Assembly (NCBI GenBank): GCA_016792685.1
Contig: JAEULQ010000035.1
Location: forward strand, 1 to 41,646
DNA length: 41,646 nt
From: Tabrizicola sp.
GTDB lineage: Bacteria > Pseudomonadota > Alphaproteobacteria > Rhodobacterales > Rhodobacteraceae
Reading direction: 5' to 3'
Shown here: piece after piece, positions 8,402-16,358 of the stretch
Position numbering within the stretch: the stretch's first letter is position 1
Layout of the letters: the number at the start of each line of letters is the position of its first letter
Notes under the pieces: model-generated
Seen by the model: the letters and a program-made list of their open reading frames with translations, nothing else
What the model was told of the DNA's origin: nothing
The model's database searches: none
Program-made: the position numbers and the translations under genes

Positions 8402-9247
8402 ATGGAATCCTTGATGTTGGGTCTGACAGCGGCCCTGGTTTGGGGAATCCACGACTTTACCGTGCGCCGGGTCACCTCTGCCGCCGATTCTGCCGCGCTT
8501 TACCTTCTGGTGCTTTGCTTCGGCGTGCTCTGGATCCTGCCCTTCGCCGCCTTCTCGTCGGGATGGAGCGCCCTTACCCCGCAGTTGACCGGCTTCACCA
8601 TCCTTGCGGGCCTTGTCTACGGCTTTGGCGTCTATTCGCTTTACCGGGCTTTCGCGATTGGCCCCGTCCGCCTCGTTGCGCCGATCTGCGGCGCCTATCC
8701 GCTGTTGTCGGTCGGCCTTGCGATGGTCCAGGGACGCGAGATCACCGGCCTGATCTGGCTCGCCGCCGTCGCCGTCCTGGGCGGTGTCGCGCTGGTGGCA
8801 CGGGGGGAAGGTGGCGACACGCAGGGCTCAAGACGCGCAGCGATCCTATGGTCAATGTCGGCCGCAACTGGGTTCTTCGCCAGCCTCGGCATGCTGCATT
8901 CCGCCGCCGAACAGGCCGCCGACCTGCCGGTCGCACTGATCGCCCGCCTGGCGGGCTGCCTTGGCATCCTGGCGCTGGTCTTGTGGAAGAGCGTGGCCGT
9001 CCGGCCTGCGCTGAAGGTCTGGCCGACGCTGGCCATGATGGCCGCGCTCGATCTTGGCGGCATGTTCGCGGTCACCGCCGCCGGAAGCTTTGACCGGCCC
9101 GAATTCGCCTCGGTCACTTCCTCCTGCTTCGGCCTCGTCACCGTCCTTCTTGCCTGGCGCTTCCTGGCCGAACCGGTGCGCCCTGCGCAATGGGTGGGCA
9201 TTGCGGTGGTCTTTGCCGGGGTCGCCGTGCTTTCCTCGCAGGGCTGA
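8402..9247 (+). CDS. EamA/DMT-superfamily transporter
   Basis: The predicted protein has 281 aa with about ten hydrophobic helices in two EamA repeats (about 1-135 and 150-280), the usual layout for drug/metabolite exporters. Examples are LMLGLTAALVWGIHDFTVRR and the C-terminal WVGIAVVFAGVAVLSS. The start at 8402 is chosen over an upstream in-frame ATG because AGAGGTGG precedes it and the upstream extension is not membrane-like. It is divergent from tdm with a 123-nt shared region, so joint regulation and export of an amine or metabolite is possible, but no substrate can be inferred. It is convergent with the AraC-type regulator with no intergenic gap. Confidence 0.82.
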   Translation: MESLMLGLTAALVWGIHDFTVRRVTSAADSAALYLLVLCFGVLWILPFAAFSSGWSALTPQLTGFTILAGLVYGFGVYSLYRAFAIGPVRLVAPICGAYPLLSVGLAMVQGREITGLIWLAAVAVLGGVALVARGEGGDTQGSRRAAILWSMSAATGFFASLGMLHSAAEQAADLPVALIARLAGCLGILALVLWKSVAVRPALKVWPTLAMMAALDLGGMFAVTAAGSFDRPEFASVTSSCFGLVTVLLAWRFLAEPVRPAQWVGIAVVFAGVAVLSSQG

Positions 9248-10246
9248 CTATTCCGCCGCCTCGACCCGGACCGGGGCCCGCCGCACACCCTGGGTCAACC
9301 GCCGCTCATCCCGCGGCGAGACGCCGAAAAGTTCCGTATAATGCCGGATCATCGGGCTGGAGGTCATGTAGCCGACCGAGGCCGCGATTTCCCGCAGCGA
9401 GTCGTTTGAATAGAGCACCCGCTGCCGCGCCTTCATCAGCCGCAGGTGATGGTAATAGCGCAAGGGGCTTTGCCCGGTCTCGCGCTTGAACATCCGCTCG
9501 AAATGTCGCCCGGAAATGCCAACCGCGGCCGCGACATCGGGGATGCGCAGCGGGTCCTCGACATGGGTTTCGAAAAGACGGATCGCCTCGCGGATCGCGG
9601 CCGGAAGAGCGTCGGTCGTCCCCCCTGCCCGCGCAACCGGGACCTTCTGGCTGGCATCGGCATCCCGGACGAACGGGTGTTGGAACCAACAGGCGACCTC
9701 GGTCATGCAGTCGCGACCCAGCCGCTCCTCGATCAACCGCAGCATGAGGTCGAACACTGCCCCCGCACCAGAGGCCGTGATCCGCCGCGCCTCGCGCAGG
9801 ATCGTGACCTCTCGTGCCTCGATGCCGGGGAAATCCGCCTTGAAAGCCGCCTCGTAGCACCAATGCACCGAGCACGGTCTCCCTTCCATCAGCCCCGCCC
9901 GGGCAAGGGGAAAGATGCCGCCCGAAAAGGCGCCCAGCGTGACCCCGGTCCGGTCCAGCCAGCGCAACCGCGCCGGGCTGCGTCGCGGGTCGATGAACAC
10001 GGCCGTTGGCGGGGAGAGGAGGTAGAGCTGATCCACCCCCTCCAGCGCTTGCAGCGTCACGTCGGGGTCAAAGCCGATCTCGGCCGAGGATCGTACGGGG
10101 GCGGCAGTTTCCGCGACCAGCGTCCAGACAAACTCCCGCCGCCCGGTGATCTCATTCGCTGCGCGCAAGGGCTCGATTGCCGAGGTCAGACAGGCCATCG
10201 GAAAGCCCGGGAACATCAGGAACCCAAGGCGCAGGGCGGTAGCCAT
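9248..10246 (-). CDS. GlxA-family AraC-type transcriptional regulator (DJ-1/PfpI + AraC HTH)
   Basis: The 332-aa protein has an N-terminal class I glutamine amidotransferase/DJ-1-like sensor domain (about 5-190; LGFLMFPGFPMACLTSAIEPLRAAN, LGAFSGGIFPLARAGLM) and a C-terminal double helix-turn-helix (about 225-315; RIPDVAAAVGISGRHFERMFKRETG, SLREIAASVGYMTSSPMIRHYTELFG). Regulators with this layout commonly control catabolism of quaternary amines, for example GbdR and CdhR. Its ATG overlaps the dmmC stop (TGATG), so it is the last gene of the dmmDABC transcript and probably the local amine-responsive activator. The start at 10246 is preferred over a longer frame for this coupling. Confidence 0.87.
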   Translation of the reverse strand: MATALRLGFLMFPGFPMACLTSAIEPLRAANEITGRREFVWTLVAETAAPVRSSAEIGFDPDVTLQALEGVDQLYLLSPPTAVFIDPRRSPARLRWLDRTGVTLGAFSGGIFPLARAGLMEGRPCSVHWCYEAAFKADFPGIEAREVTILREARRITASGAGAVFDLMLRLIEERLGRDCMTEVACWFQHPFVRDADASQKVPVARAGGTTDALPAAIREAIRLFETHVEDPLRIPDVAAAVGISGRHFERMFKRETGQSPLRYYHHLRLMKARQRVLYSNDSLREIAASVGYMTSSPMIRHYTELFGVSPRDERRLTQGVRRAPVRVEAAE

Positions 10247-11316
10247 CAGTCCTCCGGCCACCAGCCAGGCGAGGTGGGCGCTCCGTCATCGTACTGCGAC
10301 AGCCATTTGGCCATTGCGTCCCGGTTCCGAAGGAAACCCTTGTAAGCCGCAAGATCGGGGTGAAGATCCCGCACCACCCGATGCAGGCGGCGGCCCCACT
10401 TTGGCACCGTCACCAGCTCCTCGAACTTGCCAAGGTAGCAGCGGATGTCAAAGGCGATCGCATTCGACCTGGGCAGACGGTAAAGGGTCTGCAGCTCGAC
10501 CCGCAGATGCATCTTGTGACCCATGTTTTCCTGGGTCAGCGTCGTCCGGTCCGGCCCCCATTTGGGGTAGGTCTCGGGAGCCGTGTCGAGCAGCGGATTG
10601 ACGGTCATCGTCCAGTTGAAGCGCCGGACCGGAGCCCCGTGCTGCAGCTTGAGAAGGAACTTCAGCGCCCGGTCGAAGATACCCTTTTCATGTGCCAACG
10701 GCACCGGAGCGTGCCACTCATGGAAATTCATGCCCACGTCAAAGTCGACCGACCAGTCCGCCTGGCTGGTCGCGATGCCCGCATCCATCCACAGCGTCCC
10801 GTCGCGTTCGTCCTGCAAGGTCCAGTCGCCTTGCGTCTGACGCATGATGTATTCGAACGGCGGATAGGGCAGCGTCGATTCATCCAGGAATGTGAACGAC
10901 TGTTCGATGCCAAGCGGCCGGTTGATCCAATGCCAGCGGTTGCCGTCCTTGGTCAGCGAAAACCACTCCGGATATTCCCGGGCCTTGGTCTCCATGATCA
11001 GTTCCAGCGTATCCCAGCCTGCCAAGGTCATATGCGGCAGCGACTGGCAGCGCAGCGGGTCCTCCGCCAGCACCTTGGCGCGGTCAATCATCTCGGCGAC
11101 GTAGTGCTCGTCCACGTCGAAGGTCTTCTCGAAGACGCTGCCCTTCCGGCCCGGTACATGCGGCTCGAGGTTCACCGCATACATGTACTCGTCGCGGTCG
11201 AACGGAAACGGGAAGCGTCTGATATAATGTGGAGAGTTCCGATAGGTAAAGTCGTCCCGGAAGGTCTCCGTCTTGAAGAAGTCGTTGAAGGCACCTGGGC
11301 GGAAATCAAGGCTCAT
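10246..11316 (-). CDS. dmmC: Dimethylamine monooxygenase subunit DmmC (DUF3445, haem-dependent N-demethylase family)
   Basis: The 356-aa protein is a DUF3445 member, the family of haem-dependent oxidative N-demethylases that accept dimethylamine. It should be the catalytic component that converts dimethylamine to methylamine and formaldehyde using electrons from the adjacent reductase. Recognisable stretches are FRDDFTYRNSPHYIRRFPFPFD at the N-terminus, DGNRWHWINRPLGIEQSFTF and ENMGHKMHLRVELQTLYRLPRS. A GAGGAACC ribosome binding site lies 3-9 nt before the ATG. It follows dmmB by 9 nt and its stop overlaps the regulator start. Subunit letters follow the roseobacter order D-A-B-C, and other naming schemes exist. 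Confidence 0.88.
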   Translation of the reverse strand: MSLDFRPGAFNDFFKTETFRDDFTYRNSPHYIRRFPFPFDRDEYMYAVNLEPHVPGRKGSVFEKTFDVDEHYVAEMIDRAKVLAEDPLRCQSLPHMTLAGWDTLELIMETKAREYPEWFSLTKDGNRWHWINRPLGIEQSFTFLDESTLPYPPFEYIMRQTQGDWTLQDERDGTLWMDAGIATSQADWSVDFDVGMNFHEWHAPVPLAHEKGIFDRALKFLLKLQHGAPVRRFNWTMTVNPLLDTAPETYPKWGPDRTTLTQENMGHKMHLRVELQTLYRLPRSNAIAFDIRCYLGKFEELVTVPKWGRRLHRVVRDLHPDLAAYKGFLRNRDAMAKWLSQYDDGAPTSPGWWPED

Positions 11317-11325
11317 CGGTTCCTC

Positions 11326-12288
11326 CTATCGGTCGATGACGAGGGTCTTGCCCTCGAAGCGGCTGACGCAGGGCATGATCTTCTTGCCCGATGCATGCTC
11401 TTCAGGTGTCAGCCAGTGGTCGCGATGCAGGATCGTGCCGTCGCATTTGTGAACATTCGTTTCGCACTGGCCACAGGCGCCGCCACGACAAAGATAGGGC
11501 GCATCGATACCTGCGGCCTCGATCGCTTCCAGCAGGGACTGCGTCGTGCCCACCGTGATCGTCTTGCCGCTGGCCGCAAGTTCGACCGTGAAGGGCAGGC
11601 CGGTCCCCGGCGCCAGGAACTCCTCATGGTGCAGCGCAAGCTTTGGCCAGCCCATGCGCTCGGCCGTCGAGAGGACCCAGGCGATCATCCCCTTTGGTCC
11701 GCAGACATAGAGGTGCGTGCCAATCGGTTGATTCTTCAGCACTCTTGCCAGGTCGATCTGCTGGCCCTGGTCGTCGTAGTAGCAGTGGACCTGATCCGGG
11801 TGCTCTGCCGTCAGACGGTCCATGTAGGCGCCCAAGGGTTTCGAGCGTGCCGAATAATGCAGTTCGAACCGTCCGCCGAAATGCGCCAGTTGCGAAATCT
11901 GCGCCAGAAATGGCGTGATCCCGATACCGCCCGCGATCATCAGGTGCTTCCGCGCCCGGTTGTCCAGCGGGAAGAGGTTGACCGGATGGCTTATCACCAT
12001 CTCCATACCCGGAGTCACATGGCGATGCATGAAAAGCGAGCCGCCACGACCGACATCGTCCCGACGGACGCTGATCTCATAGCCCGTCCGGTCTTCCGGG
12101 TCGGACATAAGTGAATAAGGGTTCAGTCTGCGCAGCCCGTGATCGTCCATCTCGACGACGGTATGCGCCCCGCCCGAAAAGGCCGGCAAGAGTGACCCGT
12201 CGCGGGATACAAAACGGAACCGCTTGATCAGTTCGTTGACCTCAACGACTTCTGCCACGCGGACCTGAAGCTTCGCGCCGCCACTCAT
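11326..12288 (-). CDS. dmmB: Dimethylamine monooxygenase reductase subunit DmmB (flavin / 2Fe-2S reductase)
   Basis: This 320-aa oxidoreductase is of the phthalate-dioxygenase-reductase type and should pass electrons from NAD(P)H through flavin and a plant-type 2Fe-2S cluster to the haem subunit. Visible elements are a flavin-binding RLNPYSL near 54-60, the nicotinamide-binding GGIGITPFLAQ near 120-130 and VCGPKGM near 195-201, and a C-terminal ferredoxin domain with Cys267, Cys272, Cys275 (CRGGACGQC) and Cys307. The start overlaps the dmmA stop by 4 nt, indicating translational coupling. Confidence 0.9.
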   Translation of the reverse strand: MSGGAKLQVRVAEVVEVNELIKRFRFVSRDGSLLPAFSGGAHTVVEMDDHGLRRLNPYSLMSDPEDRTGYEISVRRDDVGRGGSLFMHRHVTPGMEMVISHPVNLFPLDNRARKHLMIAGGIGITPFLAQISQLAHFGGRFELHYSARSKPLGAYMDRLTAEHPDQVHCYYDDQGQQIDLARVLKNQPIGTHLYVCGPKGMIAWVLSTAERMGWPKLALHHEEFLAPGTGLPFTVELAASGKTITVGTTQSLLEAIEAAGIDAPYLCRGGACGQCETNVHKCDGTILHRDHWLTPEEHASGKKIMPCVSRFEGKTLVIDR

Positions 12289-12911
12289 TTGAACCTCACT
12301 ACGCTTTCCGGCACTTTGCCCGGGTCCTCGGCATCGATGTTCACACCCTGAAAGGCTGCGATCCGGCGGGAATAATGATCCCGGACAAAGAGGTTAAGCC
12401 CGCAGTGGCTGCATTTGAACGGGTCGGTCGCCACGTTTTCGGTGATCCCCTTGCAATGCACGCACTGCACCCGGCGCAGGGTCGATCCCCGGTGTTCCTT
12501 CTGGATCGCGGCATGGGGGAAACCCGTTGCCATGATCTCGCGTTCGGCCTGGCCAATCAGGCTCTCGGTGCCCGCCAGATAGAACTGCGTACCCATGTGG
12601 GCGTCGAGCAGCACCCGTTGCAGCCGCGGCAGGAGCGACGGAATGGTCGGCGCGCGGAAGAACTGCGACGCCTGCAAGCCCTCCAGCGCGCTTGTCTTGT
12701 CCGTCCCGTTCGGCCCGGGAACATACATCACATGCGCTGCTGACAAGATTTCCGAACGATCGTTCGCTTTGGCCAGCATCTCGACCACTGCATCGGCACC
12801 TTCACCGTCAGCGACGATCACATATCGACTGGCTGAACGGGCCTCAAGCGGGGCATAGACGGGTCGGCTTCGGATAGAGGGCGCATCAACGGGGGTAAGA
12901 CTTATCTTCAC
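12285..12911 (-). CDS. dmmA: Dimethylamine monooxygenase subunit DmmA
   Basis: The 208-aa protein starts at GTG (12911) with AAGGA upstream. It has a Rossmann-like middle section (YVIVADGEGADAVVEML, LSAAHVMYVPG, QFYLAGTESLIGQAEREI) and a C-terminal zinc-ribbon-like motif formed by Cys150/Cys153 and Cys167/Cys170 (CVHC and CSHC). The DmmA family is required with DmmB and DmmC for dimethylamine oxidation, but its precise role, either electron transfer or assembly, is not obvious from sequence. The gene is separated from dmmD by a 55-nt gap holding a strong stem-loop, and overlaps dmmB by 4 nt. Confidence 0.85.
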   Translation of the reverse strand: MKISLTPVDAPSIRSRPVYAPLEARSASRYVIVADGEGADAVVEMLAKANDRSEILSAAHVMYVPGPNGTDKTSALEGLQASQFFRAPTIPSLLPRLQRVLLDAHMGTQFYLAGTESLIGQAEREIMATGFPHAAIQKEHRGSTLRRVQCVHCKGITENVATDPFKCSHCGLNLFVRDHYSRRIAAFQGVNIDAEDPGKVPESVVRFK

Positions 12912-12931
12912 GGGTCCAATTCCTTAAGCAA

Positions 12932-12955
12932 GGGGCCCGCACAGGCGCGGGCCCC
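12932..12955 (-). other. Intercistronic stem-loop between dmmD and dmmA
   Basis: Perfect 9-bp GC-only arms GGGGCCCGC and GCGGGCCCC surround a 6-nt loop. No T-tract follows on the minus strand, so it is not a classic intrinsic terminator. It may set a processing or stability boundary, or partial attenuation, between dmmD and dmmABC. Confidence 0.6.
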
Positions 12956-12966
12956 GCAATTCTGCT

Positions 12967-14103
12967 TCAATCCTTGGCGGTACGGCGCTTCTTCTCGACG
13001 TCGTAGAAGGGCAGCGAATGCGACACAGCCTTCAAGGGACCATGCGTCCCGCAGCGCACTTCGACCTCGGTGCCGTTGTTGGCGTACTCGACCGGCATAC
13101 GGGCAATCGCCACGACCCAATCGTTCAGCGGCGAATACATCGGCTGCGTCACGACACCGATCTTCTTGCCGTCCTTGTAGATCGGGGCGTTGCCGGGGAC
13201 CTTCTTGCCCTCGAACTTCAAGCCCGAGATCTTGAACCGCTCCTTGCCCTGCAAACGGTAATGCTCTTCGGCGCCACGGAAGCCAGTCTTGCCCTTGGTC
13301 ACGGTCCAGTCCAGACCCAGCTCCCACAGGGTATCCCCCGGCCCTTCGTTTTCGAACGGATACATCTCGGAATTGTCGAAGGGGAAGAACAGCAGGTAGC
13401 TTTCTGCCCGCAGCATATCCAGCGTCGTGAAGCGGCAGGGGATGATCCCCATGCTCGCGCCCTCTTCCAGGATGCGGTCCCAGATCTCCACCGCGTCCTG
13501 ACCCCGGCAGAAGATTTCATACCCACGCTCGCCGGTATAGCCGGTCCGCGACAGGGTGATGGGCTTGCCGAACAGCATCGCGGGCATGTGGCCCATATAG
13601 GGCAGCGCGCGAACGCCCGGAATGTGCTTTTCCAGATAGGTCACGGCCAGCGGCCCCTGCAGCGACAGGTCGTGCAGGTTGTCGTCAAAGCGGATCGACA
13701 CATCGCGCCCGGTTGCGGCCATGGTCAACTGCTCGTGCCCCTGACCCGACCCATGCACCACGGTGTAGGAGTTCGGCCCCATCCGGTAGATGATGCAATC
13801 GTCGATGAACTTGCCTGCGTCGTTCAGCATGCAGGCATAAAGCGATTTGCCGGGCGCGATCTTTTCCGGGTCCCGCGTCGTGGCACGGTCGATCACATGG
13901 CTGGCGGCATGGCCGGTGATGTGGACCTTCTTCAGGCCTGACACATCCATCAGCCCGGCCTTGGTGCGGATCGCCATGTATTCGGCATTCGCATCGCCCT
14001 TGGAATAGGACCAGGCGGTCCCCATCCCGCTCCAGTCTTCAAGGTTCGAACCGAGCGCGCGGTGGCGGTCCATCAGTGCGGAAAAACGCCAGGAGTTGGT
14101 CAT
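12967..14103 (-). CDS. dmmD: GcvT-like tetrahydrofolate-dependent protein DmmD of the dimethylamine monooxygenase operon
   Basis: The 378-aa aminomethyltransferase-family protein probably captures the formaldehyde equivalent released from dimethylamine as 5,10-methylene-tetrahydrofolate. The N-terminal part reads MTNSWRFSALMDRHRALGSNLEDWSG, followed by folate-domain motifs (AGLMDVSGLKKVHITG, LSRTGYTGERGYEIFC) and a C-terminal barrel (GVVTQPMYSPLNDWVVAIARMP). The start at 14103 is chosen for GGGAG seven bases upstream. It heads the operon dmmD-A-B-C-regulator on the minus strand. It is homologous in fold to the C-terminal part of Tdm, so the island has two such folate modules. Confidence 0.86.
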   Translation of the reverse strand: MTNSWRFSALMDRHRALGSNLEDWSGMGTAWSYSKGDANAEYMAIRTKAGLMDVSGLKKVHITGHAASHVIDRATTRDPEKIAPGKSLYACMLNDAGKFIDDCIIYRMGPNSYTVVHGSGQGHEQLTMAATGRDVSIRFDDNLHDLSLQGPLAVTYLEKHIPGVRALPYMGHMPAMLFGKPITLSRTGYTGERGYEIFCRGQDAVEIWDRILEEGASMGIIPCRFTTLDMLRAESYLLFFPFDNSEMYPFENEGPGDTLWELGLDWTVTKGKTGFRGAEEHYRLQGKERFKISGLKFEGKKVPGNAPIYKDGKKIGVVTQPMYSPLNDWVVAIARMPVEYANNGTEVEVRCGTHGPLKAVSHSLPFYDVEKKRRTAKD

Positions 14104-14149
14104 CTGCAGTCTCCCTGATTGGTAGTTTCTTTGCGCCAAGTGTCAGGCG

Positions 14150-14161
14150 ATTCCCGCCAGA
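14150..14161 (-). promoter_or_regulatory. Candidate operator half-site upstream of dmmD
   Basis: TCTGGCGGGAAT on the minus strand, 47 nt before the dmmD start, matches 9 of 12 positions of the element CCTGTCGGGAAA upstream of mgsA. It lies within a small inverted repeat (GGCG-N5-CGCC). It could be a site for the regulator encoded at the end of this operon, but a single short match is weak evidence. Confidence 0.25.
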
Positions 14162-14212
14162 AAGCAATAATGAAGTGCAACAATCTTTCTTCTGAGCAAA
14201 CATCTTTGAAGC

Positions 14213-14239
14213 AAAAGGCCGCCCTGACGGACGGCCTTT
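14213..14239 (-). terminator. Intrinsic terminator after the tmm-adjacent permease
   Basis: 8-bp arms AAAGGCCG (14214-14221) and CGGCCTTT (14232-14239) are followed on the minus strand by TTTTGC. It sits between the permease stop (14262) and the dmmD start (14103), so dmmD should be transcribed from its own promoter within 14104-14212. Confidence 0.75.
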
Positions 14240-14261
14240 CGCAGTATCTTGTGGCGCCGCC

Positions 14262-16025
14262 TTAGGCTGGCAGGACGAAGAACCAGTTCGACCAGAGTAC
14301 GACCACCGCTCCGGCCGCCAAAGCCAGATAGGGCAGCATCCCCGCCTTCCTCGCACCCCGTTCGCCATAAGGCAGACCAAGGTCGTCATAGGCCTCTTTC
14401 GGGAACTTTCCACCGTCCTGGACATAGTGCCGGAACCAGAACACCGGAACGATCAGCGCCGCGAAGACCAGACCCGACCAGAGCGCGTTCTCATAGCCCC
14501 AGACCTTTGCGCCCGCGCCGAGGAACAGGGCGTTGACGAAGGCAAGAACCGTGTTCACCCCGATCAGCCAGGTCGGCGCTTTCCAGGGACGCTCCATGTG
14601 GGAACTGTCGATGCGGTGGATCCAGCCGGCGTTCAGGTTCAGGAAGTTGAACAGGATGTAGCCGACGTTGGAAATCGCCAGGACGTAGAAGTAGCCGGCG
14701 ATGTCCGAGGCCAGGGCCAGGAGGAACACGTTGAAGGCAAAGTCCGTCCACATCGCCTTGCGCGGCGCGCCATGCGTGTTGACCGAGCCGAGGTACTTCG
14801 GCAGCCAGCCATCGCGCGAGCCCTGGTAGAGCGTGCGCGACGATCCCGCCATTGCCGTCATGATGGCCAGGAACAGCGCCATGATCATCAGGATCACGAA
14901 GATCTGGGTGATCACTGCCCCGCCGCCGATCATGTTGCCAAGCGCCTCGCCGATACCCGAGCCGTCAACGATGCCCGAGGCGAGCATGCCTTCCTGCCCG
15001 AGCACGCCCTGGAAAGAGAACGGGATCAGGAAGAAGAACAGGCAGCAGAGGAGGCCCGAGTAGAAGATGGCCCGGAACGTATCGGTCTTCGGATCCTTGA
15101 GCTCGCGGGTATAGCAGACCGCGGTTTCAAAGCCGTAGGTCGACCAGGCCGCAATGTAGAGACCACCAAGGAAAAGCGTCCAACCGCCGATGTTCCATTC
15201 TCCGTCGACACCCGAATAGGCGGCCGTCGGCGGCACCAGGTTGGTGACGTTCATCCAGTTGATCGACCCGTTGAAGAGCGGCACCAGACCAACCAGCAGC
15301 AGCGGAACAAGCACGATGATCGCCAGCCACTTCTGCGCCGCGGCCGTCGAGGCGATGCCGCGTTCCTGGATCAAGAGGATGACCAGCATCAGCGCCACGC
15401 CGACCACGAAGTAGGAGTTGAAGTGCAGCGTCCCGAGGAGCGGGATCGTGACAGCAGCAAACTCCCAGTTGCGGAAGGCGGGGGTCAGGGCTGCGATGCC
15501 GTCAGCGGTGGCCACGGCCTTGATCGCATCCTCGGCAGCAGTCCCCGCGTTCGCGGCCATGTAGTCGATGACCGACTGCGTCTCCGCCGTATAGCTCGCA
15601 AGGTTGGCCGCCACCCAGTCCACGACCTGCTGGCTTTCGGCCAGGGGGATCGGGAACAGCGCGTTCAGGATGTAGCCCGCCGCGATCACGCAGCCAAGCG
15701 ACAGCACCGGCGACCAGGCGAACCAGTTGCACCAGACCGACAGCGGCGCGATCAGCTTGGAGTAGCGCAGCCATGCGGTCGCGCCATAGACGGACGTTCC
15801 GCCCGACTTGTTGCCGAACATCCCGGCCATTTCGGCATAGGTAAAGCTTTGCAGAAAGCCCATGATCATCGAGATGATCCAGACCACGAAGGCAAGCTTC
15901 CCCGTCGTCCCGGCAATCCCGCCGATCGAGAAAAGCACCAGAGGCGGCACACCGGCCGCGACCCAGAAGGCGCCTTTCCAACTCAGCGCACGGACCATTT
16001 GGCCCGATCCAGTTTCAGTCGTCAT
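14262..16025 (-). CDS. APC-superfamily permease adjacent to tmm, with an inserted hydrophilic loop
   Basis: The 587-aa membrane protein has about 12-14 hydrophobic helices and resembles amino acid/polyamine/organocation permeases (FWVAAGVPPLVLFSIGGIAGTTG in helix 1, YTRELKDPKTDTFRAIFYSG after the central helices, SRTLYQGSRDGWLPKYLGSVNTHGAPRKA). Residues about 128-190 form an unusual Ala-rich hydrophilic insertion with two similar segments (VVDWVAANLASYT and VIDYMAANAGTAA). The start at 16025 is chosen because GGAGAGAGGGA precedes it. Placed between tmm and dmmDABC, it is a candidate importer of a methylated amine or TMAO, filling the place of the absent TmoXWV system. That role is inference. 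Confidence 0.8.
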   Translation of the reverse strand: MTTETGSGQMVRALSWKGAFWVAAGVPPLVLFSIGGIAGTTGKLAFVVWIISMIMGFLQSFTYAEMAGMFGNKSGGTSVYGATAWLRYSKLIAPLSVWCNWFAWSPVLSLGCVIAAGYILNALFPIPLAESQQVVDWVAANLASYTAETQSVIDYMAANAGTAAEDAIKAVATADGIAALTPAFRNWEFAAVTIPLLGTLHFNSYFVVGVALMLVILLIQERGIASTAAAQKWLAIIVLVPLLLVGLVPLFNGSINWMNVTNLVPPTAAYSGVDGEWNIGGWTLFLGGLYIAAWSTYGFETAVCYTRELKDPKTDTFRAIFYSGLLCCLFFFLIPFSFQGVLGQEGMLASGIVDGSGIGEALGNMIGGGAVITQIFVILMIMALFLAIMTAMAGSSRTLYQGSRDGWLPKYLGSVNTHGAPRKAMWTDFAFNVFLLALASDIAGYFYVLAISNVGYILFNFLNLNAGWIHRIDSSHMERPWKAPTWLIGVNTVLAFVNALFLGAGAKVWGYENALWSGLVFAALIVPVFWFRHYVQDGGKFPKEAYDDLGLPYGERGARKAGMLPYLALAAGAVVVLWSNWFFVLPA

Positions 16026-16358
16026 TCCCTCTCTCCTGTCAGACGGCGAGACCGGCACTTGGGCAATTCTTGGCGCTTGCCCTTCCCTCCGGTTCGCCTT
16101 GTTGGGTCTTCGCAGCGGACATGTGCGTGCTTTGTCAGGTCGCAGTCTTCTCCTTTGTCCGGTCCAGAATCGCTCCGCATCTTGTCAGCGGCCGCGACCT
16201 GTTGTCGTGAAAGAAAGCACGCGCGCACATCCAAGGCGAGAAAAAATTGATCCACGCGAAAGTTTGTTTCCCGGAGGTCACATCGGTCACGCTTCCGGGT
16301 GCCCAAAAAGCGTGCGGCGCCGTAACCGGCGCCGAACTGGTCGTCTTGTGGAAGGCGC
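16026..16358 (-). other. Intergenic region between tmm and the permease
   Basis: These 333 nt have no credible gene. They contain the tmm terminator at the upper end, a short GGGAAA element (16267-16278, minus strand) and presumably the permease promoter. I could not identify a convincing -10/-35 pair. No RNA gene was recognised. Confidence 0.55.
16303..16333 (-). terminator. Intrinsic terminator after tmm
   Basis: GGCGCCG and CGGCGCC arms (16316-16333) surround TAAC, and a run of five T follows on the minus strand after GCACGC. It lies 25 nt after the tmm stop, separating tmm from the permease transcript. Confidence 0.78.

Noticed and set aside
14170-14200. Sigma-54-like TTGCAC...TTGC pattern upstream of dmmD
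   Set aside because: The gap between the two elements is 7 nt instead of 5 and the GG of the -24 element is not intact. No sigma-54 activator gene is nearby.
14427-16250. Long plus-strand frame opposite the tmm-adjacent permease
   Set aside because: Its sequence is dominated by Arg, Asp, His and Gln typical of the antisense of a membrane protein. The permease helices on the minus strand are convincing.
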